Part shown: piece by piece, positions 7,292 through 16,416 of the stretch
Layout of the letters: the number at the start of each line of letters is the position of its first letter
Numbering within the stretch: the first letter of the stretch is position 1
Assembly (NCBI RefSeq): GCF_001486505.1
Contig: NZ_LN909065.1
Coordinates: 682,001-746,000 of the forward strand
Source: Paenibacillus rubinfantis
GTDB lineage: Bacteria; Bacillota; Bacilli; Paenibacillales; Paenibacillaceae
DNA length: 64,000 nucleotides
Direction of reading: 5' to 3'
The notes under the pieces: generated by a model
Database searches by the model: none
Told to the model about the DNA's origin: nothing
What the model saw: only the letters and a program-made list of their open reading frames with translations
Translations under genes and position numbers: made by a program

Positions 7292-9034
7292 TTATTTCCC
7301 CAACCGCTCCTGCTCCAGCTCATGCGCATAGCGGATCAGCTCGGATTCGACCTGATCGCTGGTCGGCAAGCGGTAGCAGGCTGCACCCACTTCCTTGCTC
7401 TCCCGCGAGTCGGAGTTGAGGACGCGATGCTTCACTCGCAGCAGCGCTTGCGGCGACATGCTCAGATCCGTGACGCCGAGGTGCAACCAGAGCGGCACCG
7501 CCTTCTCGTCCCCGGCCATCTCGCCGCAGACGCTGACGGTGATGCCCGCCGCTTTGGCCGCTTGCACCGTTTGGCGCAGCAGCCGCAGTACGGCCGGGTG
7601 GAACGGATGATACATATGGGCGATCTTCTCGTTCATCCGGTCGACGGCTAGCACGTATTGCACCAGATCGTTGGTGCCGATGCTGAAGAAGTCCACTTCC
7701 TGGGCCAGCAGATCGGCAATCGCCGCCGCGGCCGGAATTTCAATCATAATGCCTACATGAATATCCGGGTCGTAGGCGAGTCCCCGCCGGGTCAAATCCT
7801 GCTTGGCTTCCTCCAAAATCGCATTCGCCGCGCGGATTTCCTCCAACGAAGAGATCATCGGATACAGGATCTTCATTTTGCCATAGGCGCTGGCGCGCAA
7901 AACGGCTGCCAGCTGCGTCTGGAACAGCTCGCGGCTGTCCAGGCTGATACGGATCCCGCGATAGCCAAGCACCGGGTTCTCCTCTTCCTGCAGCTCAAAA
8001 TACTCCAGCTGCTTGTCGCCGCCGATGTCCAGTGTCCGAATGGTAACCGGGTGTGGCCCAGCCTTCTCCGCGACCTGACGGTACACCTCAAACTGCTCAT
8101 CTTCCCCTGGAAAAGTGGACCGGTCCATATACAAAAATTCCGTGCGGAACAAACCAACGCCCTCCGCGCCGTGCTTCAAAGCCAGCTCCAAATCCTTAAC
8201 GGAGCTGATATTCCCGGCGAGCCGCATACGTACGCCGTCTTTGGTTATCGCTTCCACCGCAGCCAGCAGTTGCAGTTGCTCTTTGCGGCGACGCTGCTTC
8301 TCCGCCAGTTCCGTATAACGCGTTACGACCGGCGGTTCGGGATTGAGATACATCACTCCCTCGTCCCCGTCGATGACCAGCAGATCTCCGGTTTGCAGTG
8401 GCTCGGTCAGCTTGTTCTCGAGTCCCGACACGAGTGGAATCCCCAGTGCCCTTGCCATGATCGCCGAATGCGAGGTTTTGCCGCCGGCCATCGTGACCAT
8501 GCCCAGCACATTGTCCGGATTCAAATGGACCAGCTGGGAAGGGGAAAGCTCCTTCGCCACCAAAATATACGGCTGCGTATCCGCCGGCAAAGTGATGTCC
8601 GGCGTCCCAAGCAGATGCTTAAGCAAGCGATTGCCGACATCCTTGATGTCCAGCGCCCGTTCTTTCATGTATTCATCATCCAGCAGGTCAAACATCGTGA
8701 CAAAATGGTCGATCGCTTCCTTGACGGCCACCTCCGCCGCCTTGTATTGGCGTTCGATGATCCCTCGGATCTCACTCATAAACACCGGATCCTCCAGGAT
8801 CGCCAGATGGGCGTCAAAGATGCCGGATTCCTCCGCACCCACCGTCTCCTTAATCTCGTTCTTCATCACTTCGATTTCGGTTTTGGACGTGCGAATACCT
8901 TCGTACAACCGCTCGAATTCTTTGGCGAGATCCACCTTCTCCATCCGGCGATCCGGTACGTCCCATTCCCAGGCGGGCAGCACAAAAGCTTTGCCGATGG
9001 CGACGCCCGCTGCTGCTCCGATCCCCTGTATCAT
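7292..9034 (-). CDS. ptsI: PTS Enzyme I, phosphoenolpyruvate-protein phosphotransferase
   Basis: Takes phosphate from PEP onto a histidine and passes it to HPr, the first step of PTS sugar uptake. The 580-residue product has the N-terminal HPr-binding helical domain, the swivelling domain with the phospho-His motif GGKTSHSAIMAR (around residue 190), and the C-terminal PEP-binding barrel with GLFRTEFLYMDR, the DIGGDK loop, GTNDLVQY and the CGEMAGD motif holding the active Cys. ATG 9034 (AGGGGGT upstream) gives normal length; the longer frame to 9097 is not needed. Unusually, no ptsH lies next to it. Confidence 0.93.
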   Translation of the reverse strand: MIQGIGAAAGVAIGKAFVLPAWEWDVPDRRMEKVDLAKEFERLYEGIRTSKTEIEVMKNEIKETVGAEESGIFDAHLAILEDPVFMSEIRGIIERQYKAAEVAVKEAIDHFVTMFDLLDDEYMKERALDIKDVGNRLLKHLLGTPDITLPADTQPYILVAKELSPSQLVHLNPDNVLGMVTMAGGKTSHSAIMARALGIPLVSGLENKLTEPLQTGDLLVIDGDEGVMYLNPEPPVVTRYTELAEKQRRRKEQLQLLAAVEAITKDGVRMRLAGNISSVKDLELALKHGAEGVGLFRTEFLYMDRSTFPGEDEQFEVYRQVAEKAGPHPVTIRTLDIGGDKQLEYFELQEEENPVLGYRGIRISLDSRELFQTQLAAVLRASAYGKMKILYPMISSLEEIRAANAILEEAKQDLTRRGLAYDPDIHVGIMIEIPAAAAIADLLAQEVDFFSIGTNDLVQYVLAVDRMNEKIAHMYHPFHPAVLRLLRQTVQAAKAAGITVSVCGEMAGDEKAVPLWLHLGVTDLSMSPQALLRVKHRVLNSDSRESKEVGAACYRLPTSDQVESELIRYAHELEQERLGK

Positions 9035-9192
9035 GTAGTGACCCCCTAGTCCTGCTTGTAAGTTCCTGTTCCAAGGCTCTCTTGAATAAGAGTTCAAAAA
9101 TCAGCTTTTCAGCACCTCTTTAGGATGCCCTCTATCTATTTCATTATGGTAATCCTAGCCCCTCAAATTTGTCAAAGGAAAAACGAGAAGCC

Positions 9193-9223
9193 AAAAAAGG
9201 GCCCTCCGATGCGGACGGGTCCT
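9193..9223 (-). terminator. Probable terminator of the CoA-binding protein gene
   Basis: On the minus strand AGGACCCGTCCG-CAT-CGGAGGGCCCT forms an imperfect stem followed by TTTTTTGG, 17 bases after the stop codon. Confidence 0.65.
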
Positions 9224-9239
9224 ATTGGCCTCGCTTCAT

Positions 9240-9668
9240 TTAGCTGCGTTTTCCGATCAAAATGCTGTCCTCGACCTTGATGCAGCGGTCCATGATCACG
9301 GTCAGGCCGCCTTTCGAGGCGATTTCATACGCTTCTTCACTTACAATCCCCTGCTGCAGCCAAAGCACGCGGGCGCCGATTTTCACCGCTTCCTCCGCGA
9401 CCGGCGGCGTCTGCTCGCTGCGGCGGAACACGTTCACGATATCAACCGGTTCCGGGATATCCGATAAGCTTGGGTATACCTTTTCCCCCAGGATTTCACC
9501 GCTCACCGTCGGGTTCACCGGTATGATACGGTAACCGTTATTTTGGAGCGCTTGAGCAACCATATACGAAGTCCGGTCGGTTTTGTCGGACAGCCCAACA
9601 ACCGCGATATTCCCGGCGTTCAGCAGAATTTCCTTGATTTCCTCACGGCTTGGATTTTCGAATGCCAT
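9240..9668 (-). CDS. CoA-binding domain protein (YccU/YneT type)
   Basis: A 142-residue cytoplasmic protein made of one Rossmann-like CoA-binding domain. The nucleotide-binding strand-turn NIAVVGLSDK is at residues 19-28, followed by GYRIIPVNPTV and the VDIVNVFRR stretch typical of this family; the VLWLQQGIV segment is also characteristic. AAAGGAGG precedes ATG 9668. Homologues bind CoA or related nucleotides, and their physiological role is not settled. It lies downstream of aroA on the same strand but with a 58-base gap, so it may or may not share that transcript. Confidence 0.85.
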   Translation of the reverse strand: MAFENPSREEIKEILLNAGNIAVVGLSDKTDRTSYMVAQALQNNGYRIIPVNPTVSGEILGEKVYPSLSDIPEPVDIVNVFRRSEQTPPVAEEAVKIGARVLWLQQGIVSEEAYEIASKGGLTVIMDRCIKVEDSILIGKRS

Positions 9669-9726
9669 TTAAATAGCCTCCTTTGCCGGCGTCGGCCCAG
9701 CCAGCGCCTTGCGTCTTAGTTTATGT

Positions 9727-11028
9727 TTATTCTACCCGTTCCACGGATGCGCCAAGCGAAAGGATATGGTCAAAAAATTGCGGATACGACTTCGCCACAT
9801 GATGCGCATCCTTAATGACCAGCGGCTCCCGGCAGCGCAGGCCCACGACGGTCAGCGCCATAATGACGCGGTGGTCATAGTGCGCATTAATGGTCACGCC
9901 GCCTTCCAGGCCGGACGGACGTCCGTGCACGATAATTTCCGCTTGGCGCTCCTCGACGTTGGCCCCGGCTTTTTTCAACTCCGTCAAAAAGTCGGTGATC
10001 CGGTCGCATTCCTTATAGCGCAAATTCTCCACGTTGTAGAAGCGGGACGTCCCATCGGCGAACACCGCAGCCGCGACCATGGCCAATACGGCGTCGGTCG
10101 CCGCATCGCCGTCAAACTCCACCGGCCGCAGGCGGCCGTTCCCTTGCACATGCACCGTACCGTCCTGATGGGTCAGCGGGACGTCCATCATCTGCAAAAC
10201 GTCTACGACGGCGCGTTCCCCTTGTTTGCTGCGTTCCGCCAGCCGGTGCACCTTCACGTCCGACTTCGTTACGGCCGCCGCAGCCAAAATCGCCGCCGAG
10301 CCGGGATAATCGCCCTGCACGGTATAGGTCTTCGCCTTGTAGCTTTGCCCGCCAGGCACGCGGAAATGCATGTAATCGTCGCTGGCATGAATCACGATCC
10401 CGGCTTGCTCCAGCACCTCCAGCGTTTGACCGACCACAACCTTCGATTTGAGGTCGTTGAGCACTTCGATTTCGCTGTCTTCGGCAAGCAGCGGCGTCAG
10501 GAACAACAAGGCGCTCAGGTACTGCGAGCTGACTGCACCGGACACGCGGATCTTCCCGCCCTTCGGCACCCCGCCGCGAATCGTGATTGGCAATCGGCCT
10601 TCGTGATGGCTAACCTCTACGCCCAATTGCCCCAGCGCATCGATAAGATCATCATGCGGACGTTTCCCGAGCGAGTCCGGATAGGTGTTCACGAACGTCA
10701 CCTCCGGGCACAACGCCGCGATCGCCATCAGGAAGCGCAGCACCGCGCCGGCATTGCCGACGTTAAGCTCCTTGACGTCCTTCGGCTGGCGTCCGAAGCC
10801 GGTGATGACGATCTTCTCGTCGTCCTCTTGCAGCACCGCGCCCAAATCGGCGATGCAGCGCCGCATCGCGTCGCTATCCTCGCTATGCGCTGGGTAATAC
10901 ACGGTGCTTGTCCCTTCCGCCAAAGCGGCAACCAACAGGTAACGGGTTGTGTAGTTTTTGGAGGATAAGGCTCCGATCTCGCCCTTCAGCTCCGGCGTAG
11001 GCCTAACGATAACGTCCATATTGTTCAC
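9727..11028 (-). CDS. aroA: 3-phosphoshikimate 1-carboxyvinyltransferase (EPSP synthase)
   Basis: Sixth step of the shikimate pathway: joins shikimate-3-phosphate and PEP. The 433-residue product keeps the catalytic set: Lys in SSKNYTTR (equivalent of E. coli K22 and R27), SSQYLSALL, ATDAVLAM with the catalytic Asp, YKECDR with the catalytic Glu, DHRVIMAL and HHVAKSYP. The PEP-loop motif is GNAGAVLRFL instead of GNAGTAMRPL, so the positions equal to T97 and P101 are changed. Start GTG 11028 follows AAAGGGG; ATG 11019 is an alternative. It follows aroK by 21 bases, an obvious operon. Confidence 0.94.
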   Translation of the reverse strand: MNNMDVIVRPTPELKGEIGALSSKNYTTRYLLVAALAEGTSTVYYPAHSEDSDAMRRCIADLGAVLQEDDEKIVITGFGRQPKDVKELNVGNAGAVLRFLMAIAALCPEVTFVNTYPDSLGKRPHDDLIDALGQLGVEVSHHEGRLPITIRGGVPKGGKIRVSGAVSSQYLSALLFLTPLLAEDSEIEVLNDLKSKVVVGQTLEVLEQAGIVIHASDDYMHFRVPGGQSYKAKTYTVQGDYPGSAAILAAAAVTKSDVKVHRLAERSKQGERAVVDVLQMMDVPLTHQDGTVHVQGNGRLRPVEFDGDAATDAVLAMVAAAVFADGTSRFYNVENLRYKECDRITDFLTELKKAGANVEERQAEIIVHGRPSGLEGGVTINAHYDHRVIMALTVVGLRCREPLVIKDAHHVAKSYPQFFDHILSLGASVERVE

Positions 11029-11049
11029 ATTCCCCTTTATAGTAATTGA

Positions 11050-11565
11050 TCAAGAACCGCGGTAATGCGTTAAAATCTCAGCCGCTACTTGTTCCGCGCT
11101 TTTCCCCGAGGTATCTACGGTCAGATGGGCAAAAGCATAAGCATCCTTCCGTTCCTCCAACAGCGCCGTGATTCGCTCCTTCGCTCCTCCGGCCAAAAGC
11201 GGCCGTCCCGGATCGTCCCCGACGCGAGCGACAATCTCCTCCGCGGTCGCTTGGAGCGCAACCACCAGGCCGCCGTCCCGCATGACCCGACGATTCTCCT
11301 CGCGCAACACGGCGCCGCCGCCGGTCGCCAGCACGACCCCGCGCTCCTGCAATGTGCTTCGCAGCGCCGCGGATTCGAGGTCGCGGAAGTAAGCTTCCCC
11401 TTCGGAAGCGAATATCTCCGGAATCGTCCGTCCCGCTTCCGCTACGATCCGCTGGTCGAGGTCGACAAGCGTCAGGCCGGTCTCGGCCGCCACGAGCAAG
11501 CCGACAGTCGACTTCCCCGTGCCCATCATGCCGATCAGCACGATATTGTTTGGCGGTTGATTCAT
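11050..11565 (-). CDS. aroK: Shikimate kinase
   Basis: Phosphorylates shikimate with ATP, two steps in front of chorismate and directly before AroA. The 171-residue length is standard. The Walker A loop GMMGTGKST is at residues 12-20, the shikimate-binding Asp-Arg region appears in VDLDQRI and YFRDLES, the GGGAVLR loop is at about 102-108, and the lid arginine in DDPGRPLL. The gene heads the aroK-aroA pair. The start is ATG 11565. Confidence 0.94.
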   Translation of the reverse strand: MNQPPNNIVLIGMMGTGKSTVGLLVAAETGLTLVDLDQRIVAEAGRTIPEIFASEGEAYFRDLESAALRSTLQERGVVLATGGGAVLREENRRVMRDGGLVVALQATAEEIVARVGDDPGRPLLAGGAKERITALLEERKDAYAFAHLTVDTSGKSAEQVAAEILTHYRGS

Positions 11566-11665
11566 CTATTCGTTCACCTACTTGCTCTGTTCAGCTTATT
11601 GGGACTTGCTCAGAGTAAACTTTTTCATATCATAACACAGGCCGACCATTTTTCAACACGAAAAA

Positions 11666-11700
11666 GAAGCCGGCAGAGACGTCTTCGTCCCTCCGGCTTC
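11666..11700 (-). terminator. Terminator of gnd
   Basis: GAAGCCGG (11666-11673) pairs with CCGGCTTC (11693-11700). On the minus strand the stem is followed by TTTTTCG, 21 bases beyond the gnd stop. Confidence 0.85.
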
Positions 11701-11720
11701 GGGTCACCCTAACTTGCAGC

Positions 11721-13130
11721 TTAGAACCACTGATGGTGGAAGACGCCTTCCTTGTCTACGCGTTTGAACGTATGCGCACCGAAATAGTCGCGCTGCGCTT
11801 GCAGCAGGTTCGCCGGCAGACGTTCCGTGCGGTAGCTGTCGTAGTAGGACAGGGCGCTGGCAAAGCCCGGCACTGGAATGCCGTTTGCCACAGCGGCGGA
11901 TACCACGTTGCGCCATGCGTCTTGGTAGCTTTCGACGACATTTTTGAAGTAAGGGTCCAGCAACAGGTTCTTCAACGCAGGATCGCGGTCGTAAGCTTCC
12001 TTGATGTTATGCAGGAACTGGGAACGAATGATGCAGCCGCCGCGGAAAATCATCGCGATGTTGCCGTATTTCAAATCCCAGCCGTATTCGTCGGAAGCGG
12101 CGCGCATTTGCGCAAACCCTTGGGCGTACGAAACGATCTTCGAAGCGAACAGCGCCTTGCGCACGTTCTCGATAAATTCCTTCTTGTCACCGTTGAACGC
12201 TTGCTTCGCCGGTCCGTTCAAGATTTTGCTAGCGGCCACGCGTTCTTCTTTCATCGCCGAGAGGAAGCGAGAGAAGACGGATTCGGTGATCATGGACAAC
12301 GGTACGCCTAGATCCAACGCGCTTTGGCTTGTCCATTTTCCGGTCCCCTTCTGGCCTGCGGCATCCAGGATGACGTCAACCATCGGCTTCCCGGTTTCTT
12401 CATCGTATTGCGAGAAGATGTCGGCGGTGATTTCGATCAGGTAGCTATCCAACTCGCCTTTGTTCCAATCGCTGAAAATCTCGTGCAGCTCCTTCGCATC
12501 CACGCCCAGCACGTCTTTCAACAGATGGTACGCTTCGCCGATCAACTGCATGTCGCCGTATTCGATGCCGTTATGCACCATTTTGACGTAGTGCCCGGCG
12601 CCGTCCGGACCAATGTATGTACAACAAGGATCGCCGTTCACTTTGGCGGAAATCGCCGTTAAAATCGGTTCAACCAGCTTATAAGCGGATTCTTGACCAC
12701 CCGGCATGATCGCAGGCCCTTTCAAAGCGCCCTCTTCGCCGCCGGATACCCCGGTGCCGATAAAGCGGAATCCTTTGGCTTCCAATTCTTTGCTGCGGCG
12801 CTGCGTATCCGGGAAGTGCGCGTTGCCCCCGTCGATGATGATATCGCCTTGATCCAGATAAGGCAGCAATTGTTCAATGGTGCTGTCCGTCGCCGGACCG
12901 GCTTGTACCATGATTAAAATTTTGCGCGGCGTTTCCAGCGAGTTCACGAACTCTTCGATGGAAAACGTGCCGACCAGGTTCTTGCCTTTGCCTTCGTTAT
13001 CGAGCAGGTCATGCGTTTTTTCCGGGGAGCGGTTAAATACCGACACGGTAAAGCCCCGGCTCTCAATATTAAGGGCCAAATTCTTGCCCATGACGGCCAA
13101 GCCGATGACGCCGATTTGTTGTTTTGACAT
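11721..13130 (-). CDS. gndA: 6-phosphogluconate dehydrogenase, decarboxylating, NADP-dependent
   Basis: Oxidises 6-phosphogluconate to ribulose-5-phosphate, CO2 and NADPH in the pentose phosphate pathway. The Rossmann motif [15 protein letters not shown] is at residues 6-20, the NADP-contact NRSPEKT near 32, the substrate motif [12 protein letters not shown] at about 127-138, the catalytic Lys region [15 protein letters not shown], and the C-terminal substrate tail ahead of HTFKR. ATG 13130 gives 469 residues, the same as Bacillus GndA; a GTG six codons upstream is also open. It has its own terminator and is probably monocistronic. Confidence 0.94.
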   Translation of the reverse strand: MSKQQIGVIGLAVMGKNLALNIESRGFTVSVFNRSPEKTHDLLDNEGKGKNLVGTFSIEEFVNSLETPRKILIMVQAGPATDSTIEQLLPYLDQGDIIIDGGNAHFPDTQRRSKELEAKGFRFIGTGVSGGEEGALKGPAIMPGGQESAYKLVEPILTAISAKVNGDPCCTYIGPDGAGHYVKMVHNGIEYGDMQLIGEAYHLLKDVLGVDAKELHEIFSDWNKGELDSYLIEITADIFSQYDEETGKPMVDVILDAAGQKGTGKWTSQSALDLGVPLSMITESVFSRFLSAMKEERVAASKILNGPAKQAFNGDKKEFIENVRKALFASKIVSYAQGFAQMRAASDEYGWDLKYGNIAMIFRGGCIIRSQFLHNIKEAYDRDPALKNLLLDPYFKNVVESYQDAWRNVVSAAVANGIPVPGFASALSYYDSYRTERLPANLLQAQRDYFGAHTFKRVDKEGVFHHQWF

Positions 13131-13216
13131 GGTCTCCATCCTTTGCACACTATATTTTTTTCAATAGTATCATTTTAACTCTTTTGTGTACAGAAGTGAA
13201 CCCTGCGCCCTGCGCC

Positions 13217-13320
13217 CAAAAAACAACCCCCAACGCCGTGGGAGCCAAGGACTTGCCCTTCTATTTCGTTGGTTAGCTTCGGCAACCAGGCGGGTACTCA
13301 CTCCCCTAGGATGAGCCGTT
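13217..13320 (-). terminator. Structured spacer with terminator between the 13328 gene and gnd
   Basis: On the minus strand CCAACG (13267-13272 region) pairs with CGTTGG near 13230, with an inner GGG/CCC pairing, and is followed by GTTGTTTTTTGGG. A second small hairpin, GGTTAGC-TTCG-GCAACC on the plus strand at 13271-13287, lies in front. I read this as the terminator of the upstream gene; a leader RNA element is a weaker possibility. Confidence 0.5.
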
Positions 13321-13327
13321 TCAACAG

Positions 13328-13924
13328 TTACCATTCAAGCCGAAGCAGTTCGAGCCGAAGCTTACGCAGTCTCTCCTTGCAGGCCTCGGACGTTTCGGCG
13401 TCGCCCTGTTGGATCGCTTCAAACAACCGCTCCAGCTCGGCGTCTAGCTCCTCCTGCAAATGCGCTAGCTGCTGCTCCGCGGAATCGGAAGCGTACATTT
13501 CGGCCATTTGCACCGTGTCGACGACCGGTCCTTTTTGATAGATCACGCGATGCTCCATACCTGAGATTTCAACCAGACGAATGACTTCCCCAAATAAAAT
13601 ATTTTCGACCAGGATCTGACGATCCTTAAACCGTTTGACCACCGCGTGCCCGCGCAGGTCCCCGATCAGCTTCTCCAGCCACTCGGCCAGCTTGGCATCC
13701 CGGATCACGTAATCGCCTACCAGCTTGTATCCTTTGGGAAGACGCTGAAACCGCAGCTTCGTCAGCTTTCGTCCGGTGCGGACCGAGATGATAAAGAGCG
13801 ATTCGTTTTCGCTCCAATATAAAGAATACCCGTCTTGGATCAAGTCGCGGATCAATTGTTGAATGTGCCGGCGGTCGAATCGGAGTTCCAGGTTGCAGTA
13901 TTCCACTTCGTAACTTTTGTTCAC
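13328..13924 (-). CDS. Conserved hypothetical protein with C-terminal coiled coil
   Basis: A 198-residue cytoplasmic protein starting at GTG 13924 behind AGGAGGGAG. The first half is rich in basic and aromatic residues (YCNLELRFDRRHIQQLIRDL, then SLYWSENESLFIIS), suggesting a small alpha/beta fold. The last 60 residues form a charged helix (AEQQLAHLQEELDAELERLF) likely to be a coiled coil. No catalytic motif is visible and I do not recognise a characterised family. It stands upstream of gnd on the same strand, separated by a terminator-like hairpin. Confidence 0.7.
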   Translation of the reverse strand: MNKSYEVEYCNLELRFDRRHIQQLIRDLIQDGYSLYWSENESLFIISVRTGRKLTKLRFQRLPKGYKLVGDYVIRDAKLAEWLEKLIGDLRGHAVVKRFKDRQILVENILFGEVIRLVEISGMEHRVIYQKGPVVDTVQMAEMYASDSAEQQLAHLQEELDAELERLFEAIQQGDAETSEACKERLRKLRLELLRLEW

Positions 13925-14099
13925 GGCACTCCCTCCTAACGGTTTACCTTATCTTATACTTCATCTTATGTAATGGAACTTGGTTTATTGATTATTTTTA
14001 CCCCGTTCAGGCCGGAGATGACGCGGAATTTATGATATACTGGTACCGTTGCTCTCAAAGAGCGCAACCGATTCATGCCGAAGCTGGAGGGATTCACCG

Positions 14100-14723
14100 A
14101 TGTCCTTTGAAGGATTTACGACACAAGATTTCGACGCGCTTACCGTCCCAGGGCTGGAGCCCCGGATGGAAGCGATTATAAGCAACATTAGACCGAAGCT
14201 GGAGACGCTCGGAACAGAGCTGGTTCCCTTCTTATCCGCTTTGTGCGGGGAAGAGATGTTTCCGCATGTCGCCAAGCATGCCCGCCGGACGGTAAACCCG
14301 CCGAACGACACTTGGGTCGCCTGGGCGGCCAGCAAACGCGGATATAAAGCGCTGCCGCATTTTCAGGTGGGGATGTTCTCCACGCACCTGTTTATCATTT
14401 TTGCCGTCATTTATGAAAGCCCCAATAAGGCGGTGTTTGCCCATTATTTGGACAAGCAGGCAGCGCAGATCAAGAAGATGATTCCGGACGGGTTCTACTG
14501 GTCCCTGGATCACATGAGCCCGGACGGCACGCCGCACCGGGAAGCGGATACCAAGCAGTTGAAGACCTGGGCTGGACAGCTGAGAACGGTGAAAAAATCC
14601 GAAGCCCTTTGCGGACTGCGGCTGGAGCGGAACGACCCCATCGTATCGGACGGCACCAAGCTGATCCACACGGTTGAGGAGACGTTCCAAACGCTGCTGC
14701 CTTTGTACAAAGGCGCGTTTTAA
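14100..14723 (+). CDS. yktB: YktB family protein (UPF0637/DUF1054)
   Basis: A 207-residue cytoplasmic protein of the UPF0637 family, conserved in Bacillales and of unknown biochemical role. Typical stretches are FTTQDFDALTVPGLEPRM at the N-terminus, HARRTVNPPNDTWVAWA in the centre and VGMFSTHLFI. The longer frame back to 14049 is rejected in favour of ATG 14100, which has TGGAGGGA upstream and gives the family length (about 210). It is a single gene. Confidence 0.88.
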   Translation: MSFEGFTTQDFDALTVPGLEPRMEAIISNIRPKLETLGTELVPFLSALCGEEMFPHVAKHARRTVNPPNDTWVAWAASKRGYKALPHFQVGMFSTHLFIIFAVIYESPNKAVFAHYLDKQAAQIKKMIPDGFYWSLDHMSPDGTPHREADTKQLKTWAGQLRTVKKSEALCGLRLERNDPIVSDGTKLIHTVEETFQTLLPLYKGAF

Positions 14724-14730
14724 CCTAACC

Positions 14731-14914
14731 TAACGGACCCCAGGGACGCTATAGACTGCCCTAATCGACTTCACGTTGGCTAACGGACCGAGGAGACCTT
14801 ATTTATGGAATAAGCAGCAATCCGGCTGCCCCCTGTTCCTGAATAAGGTCTTTGGTGTCCGTTACAGCGGGAAATGACCGGGAAAGCGGACAATAAGGTC
14901 ACTACGGTCCGTTA
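14731..14914. repeat. Cluster 1 of a 23-bp inverted intergenic repeat
   Basis: The unit is TAACGGAC-N6-GACCTTATT. Forward copies are at 14731-14753 (degenerate) and 14781-14803; reverse-complement copies are at 14842-14864 and 14892-14914. The same unit, in the same forward-forward-reverse-reverse order, recurs at 22560-22742. Both clusters sit between convergent genes. Confidence 0.85.
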
Positions 14915-14969
14915 CAACGCACGGATGGCCTTGAGCCTCCTAGCTTTCACTTCTTTATGCCTCCCCGCC

Positions 14970-16238
14970 TTACGGCTTCGGGGAGGCTTTTTCCGTGCGG
15001 GCCAGCCCGATATGCAGGAAGAAGAGCACCGCCATCGTCGCCGAGCTGGCTAGAAACGGGGCGGTTGGGCCGATCAAATCCCACATTTTGCCGGAGATGA
15101 TCGGCCCCGCCACCATTCCTGAACCCTGGATGGTCAGGAACAGGCCCCAGACCGTCCCCTTTTCCCCGCTGGGGAGCATGTGCGAGATCATCGTGTCCCA
15201 CGTCGGGAGGATCAACGCATAGCTGCAGCCGATCAAGATCACGAACAGCCAAACGAGCGAGACCTCCCGCGAAAGGGCAAACAAACCGATTGACGCCGCC
15301 GCTAGAGCAAAACCGATATGCAGAAACCAGCGCGTTCCCAGTCGGTCAACGAGTTTGCCGATCGGGATCAGTCCCAGCACGGTAATCCCGCCGCCAATGA
15401 CGAGCATGGCGCTAAACGTCGCCGGGGACAACCCCAGCTCGGTCCGGACGTACAGCGTGATGACCGGCGTCAGCAGCCCGACGGCAAACGATTGAAGGAA
15501 CAGCGCCGGGTATAACAGCGGGCTGACGTTCAAGTGCGCGCGGATATGGCGGATCGATGCGCGCAGTTGGCTTAACATCCCTCCGCTCTTGGCGGAGGAC
15601 GATGTTACTCCGGGGATGGCAGCATTTGCCGTGCCCGCGGCGGTGGAGCCGCCCGATTTTCCCGGTAAAAACAGCGATACCAGCACGACCAACGAAAGGC
15701 ATCCAAGCAGGAACCAAAAGATCGGCCGGTACGAATCATGCAGGAAAAAGTTGATGATAACTGGCCCCAATCCGGTTCCGCCAAGGCTGGAAATTTGAAT
15801 GACTCCCATCGCTGTCGCGAAGTTGTTATTCTCCTCCGTGACCGCGGTGATCCCCATTAAGACACAAGGCCACAGCGGCGCCGTTCCGATGCCCAGCAGC
15901 GCGCAGCCAAGCACGAGAAACCCCATGTTGGGAAGAAACGCAATCATCGCCACAGCGCCAAGCGTGATGCACAGCCCCAGGCTCATCGTCCGGCGAAAGC
16001 CAAGGCGCTCAATCAGCCAGCCCGCCGGGCTGCGGAATAAATTATCCCCGATATACTGCATCGAAAAAGACAACCCGATCGCAAACGCGCTAAGCTTCAG
16101 CACATTCCCCATATAGACGGGCAGGATGGATACGATCAGCGCCCCCTTCACGAACTCCACCAAAAACATGATCAGCCATAGGCTGGCGAACGTGGGATTC
16201 AGCAGTTTTTTTCGCGCGATTCCACTCGTCAGTTCCAC
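14970..16238 (-). CDS. Major facilitator superfamily transporter
   Basis: A 422-residue integral membrane protein with about twelve hydrophobic segments and a loop rich in Ser/Gly/Ala (around residues 190-220) separating the two halves. The cytoplasmic loop motif between segments 2 and 3 appears as GWLIERLGFRRT and its counterpart in the second half as GKLVDRLGTRW, both typical MFS signatures. It begins at GTG 16238 behind AGGAGAGGGGG. The substrate cannot be inferred; drug or metabolite efflux is a common role in this group. It is convergent with yktB and divergent from speA. Confidence 0.85.
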   Translation of the reverse strand: MELTSGIARKKLLNPTFASLWLIMFLVEFVKGALIVSILPVYMGNVLKLSAFAIGLSFSMQYIGDNLFRSPAGWLIERLGFRRTMSLGLCITLGAVAMIAFLPNMGFLVLGCALLGIGTAPLWPCVLMGITAVTEENNNFATAMGVIQISSLGGTGLGPVIINFFLHDSYRPIFWFLLGCLSLVVLVSLFLPGKSGGSTAAGTANAAIPGVTSSSAKSGGMLSQLRASIRHIRAHLNVSPLLYPALFLQSFAVGLLTPVITLYVRTELGLSPATFSAMLVIGGGITVLGLIPIGKLVDRLGTRWFLHIGFALAAASIGLFALSREVSLVWLFVILIGCSYALILPTWDTMISHMLPSGEKGTVWGLFLTIQGSGMVAGPIISGKMWDLIGPTAPFLASSATMAVLFFLHIGLARTEKASPKP

Positions 16239-16416
16239 GAAAAAGCCCCCTCTCCTGGTTTCCGATCCCGGCTTCCTTTTTCATTCTGTCCGTTTTTATC
16301 GGCAAATTAACCCGTGCCATGTCAAATTTGCGTAAAACCATCGGGTTTCGCTTGCATTCCAGGCGCATTTTGCTATACTCAAGCTTGTTTGAAAATTACG
16401 TAGACGAAAGGCAGGG

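Noticed and set aside
7658..9049. 463-codon open frame opposite ptsI
   Set aside because: Antisense shadow of a clearly functional gene; codon use follows the complementary strand and no domain is visible.
9709..10968. 419-codon open frame opposite aroA
   Set aside because: Antisense shadow of aroA rich in His/Arg/Gln, with no ribosome binding site or domain.
13217..13320. Riboswitch or leader RNA upstream of gnd
   Set aside because: The hairpins are explained as the terminator of the preceding gene and no known riboswitch consensus could be matched.
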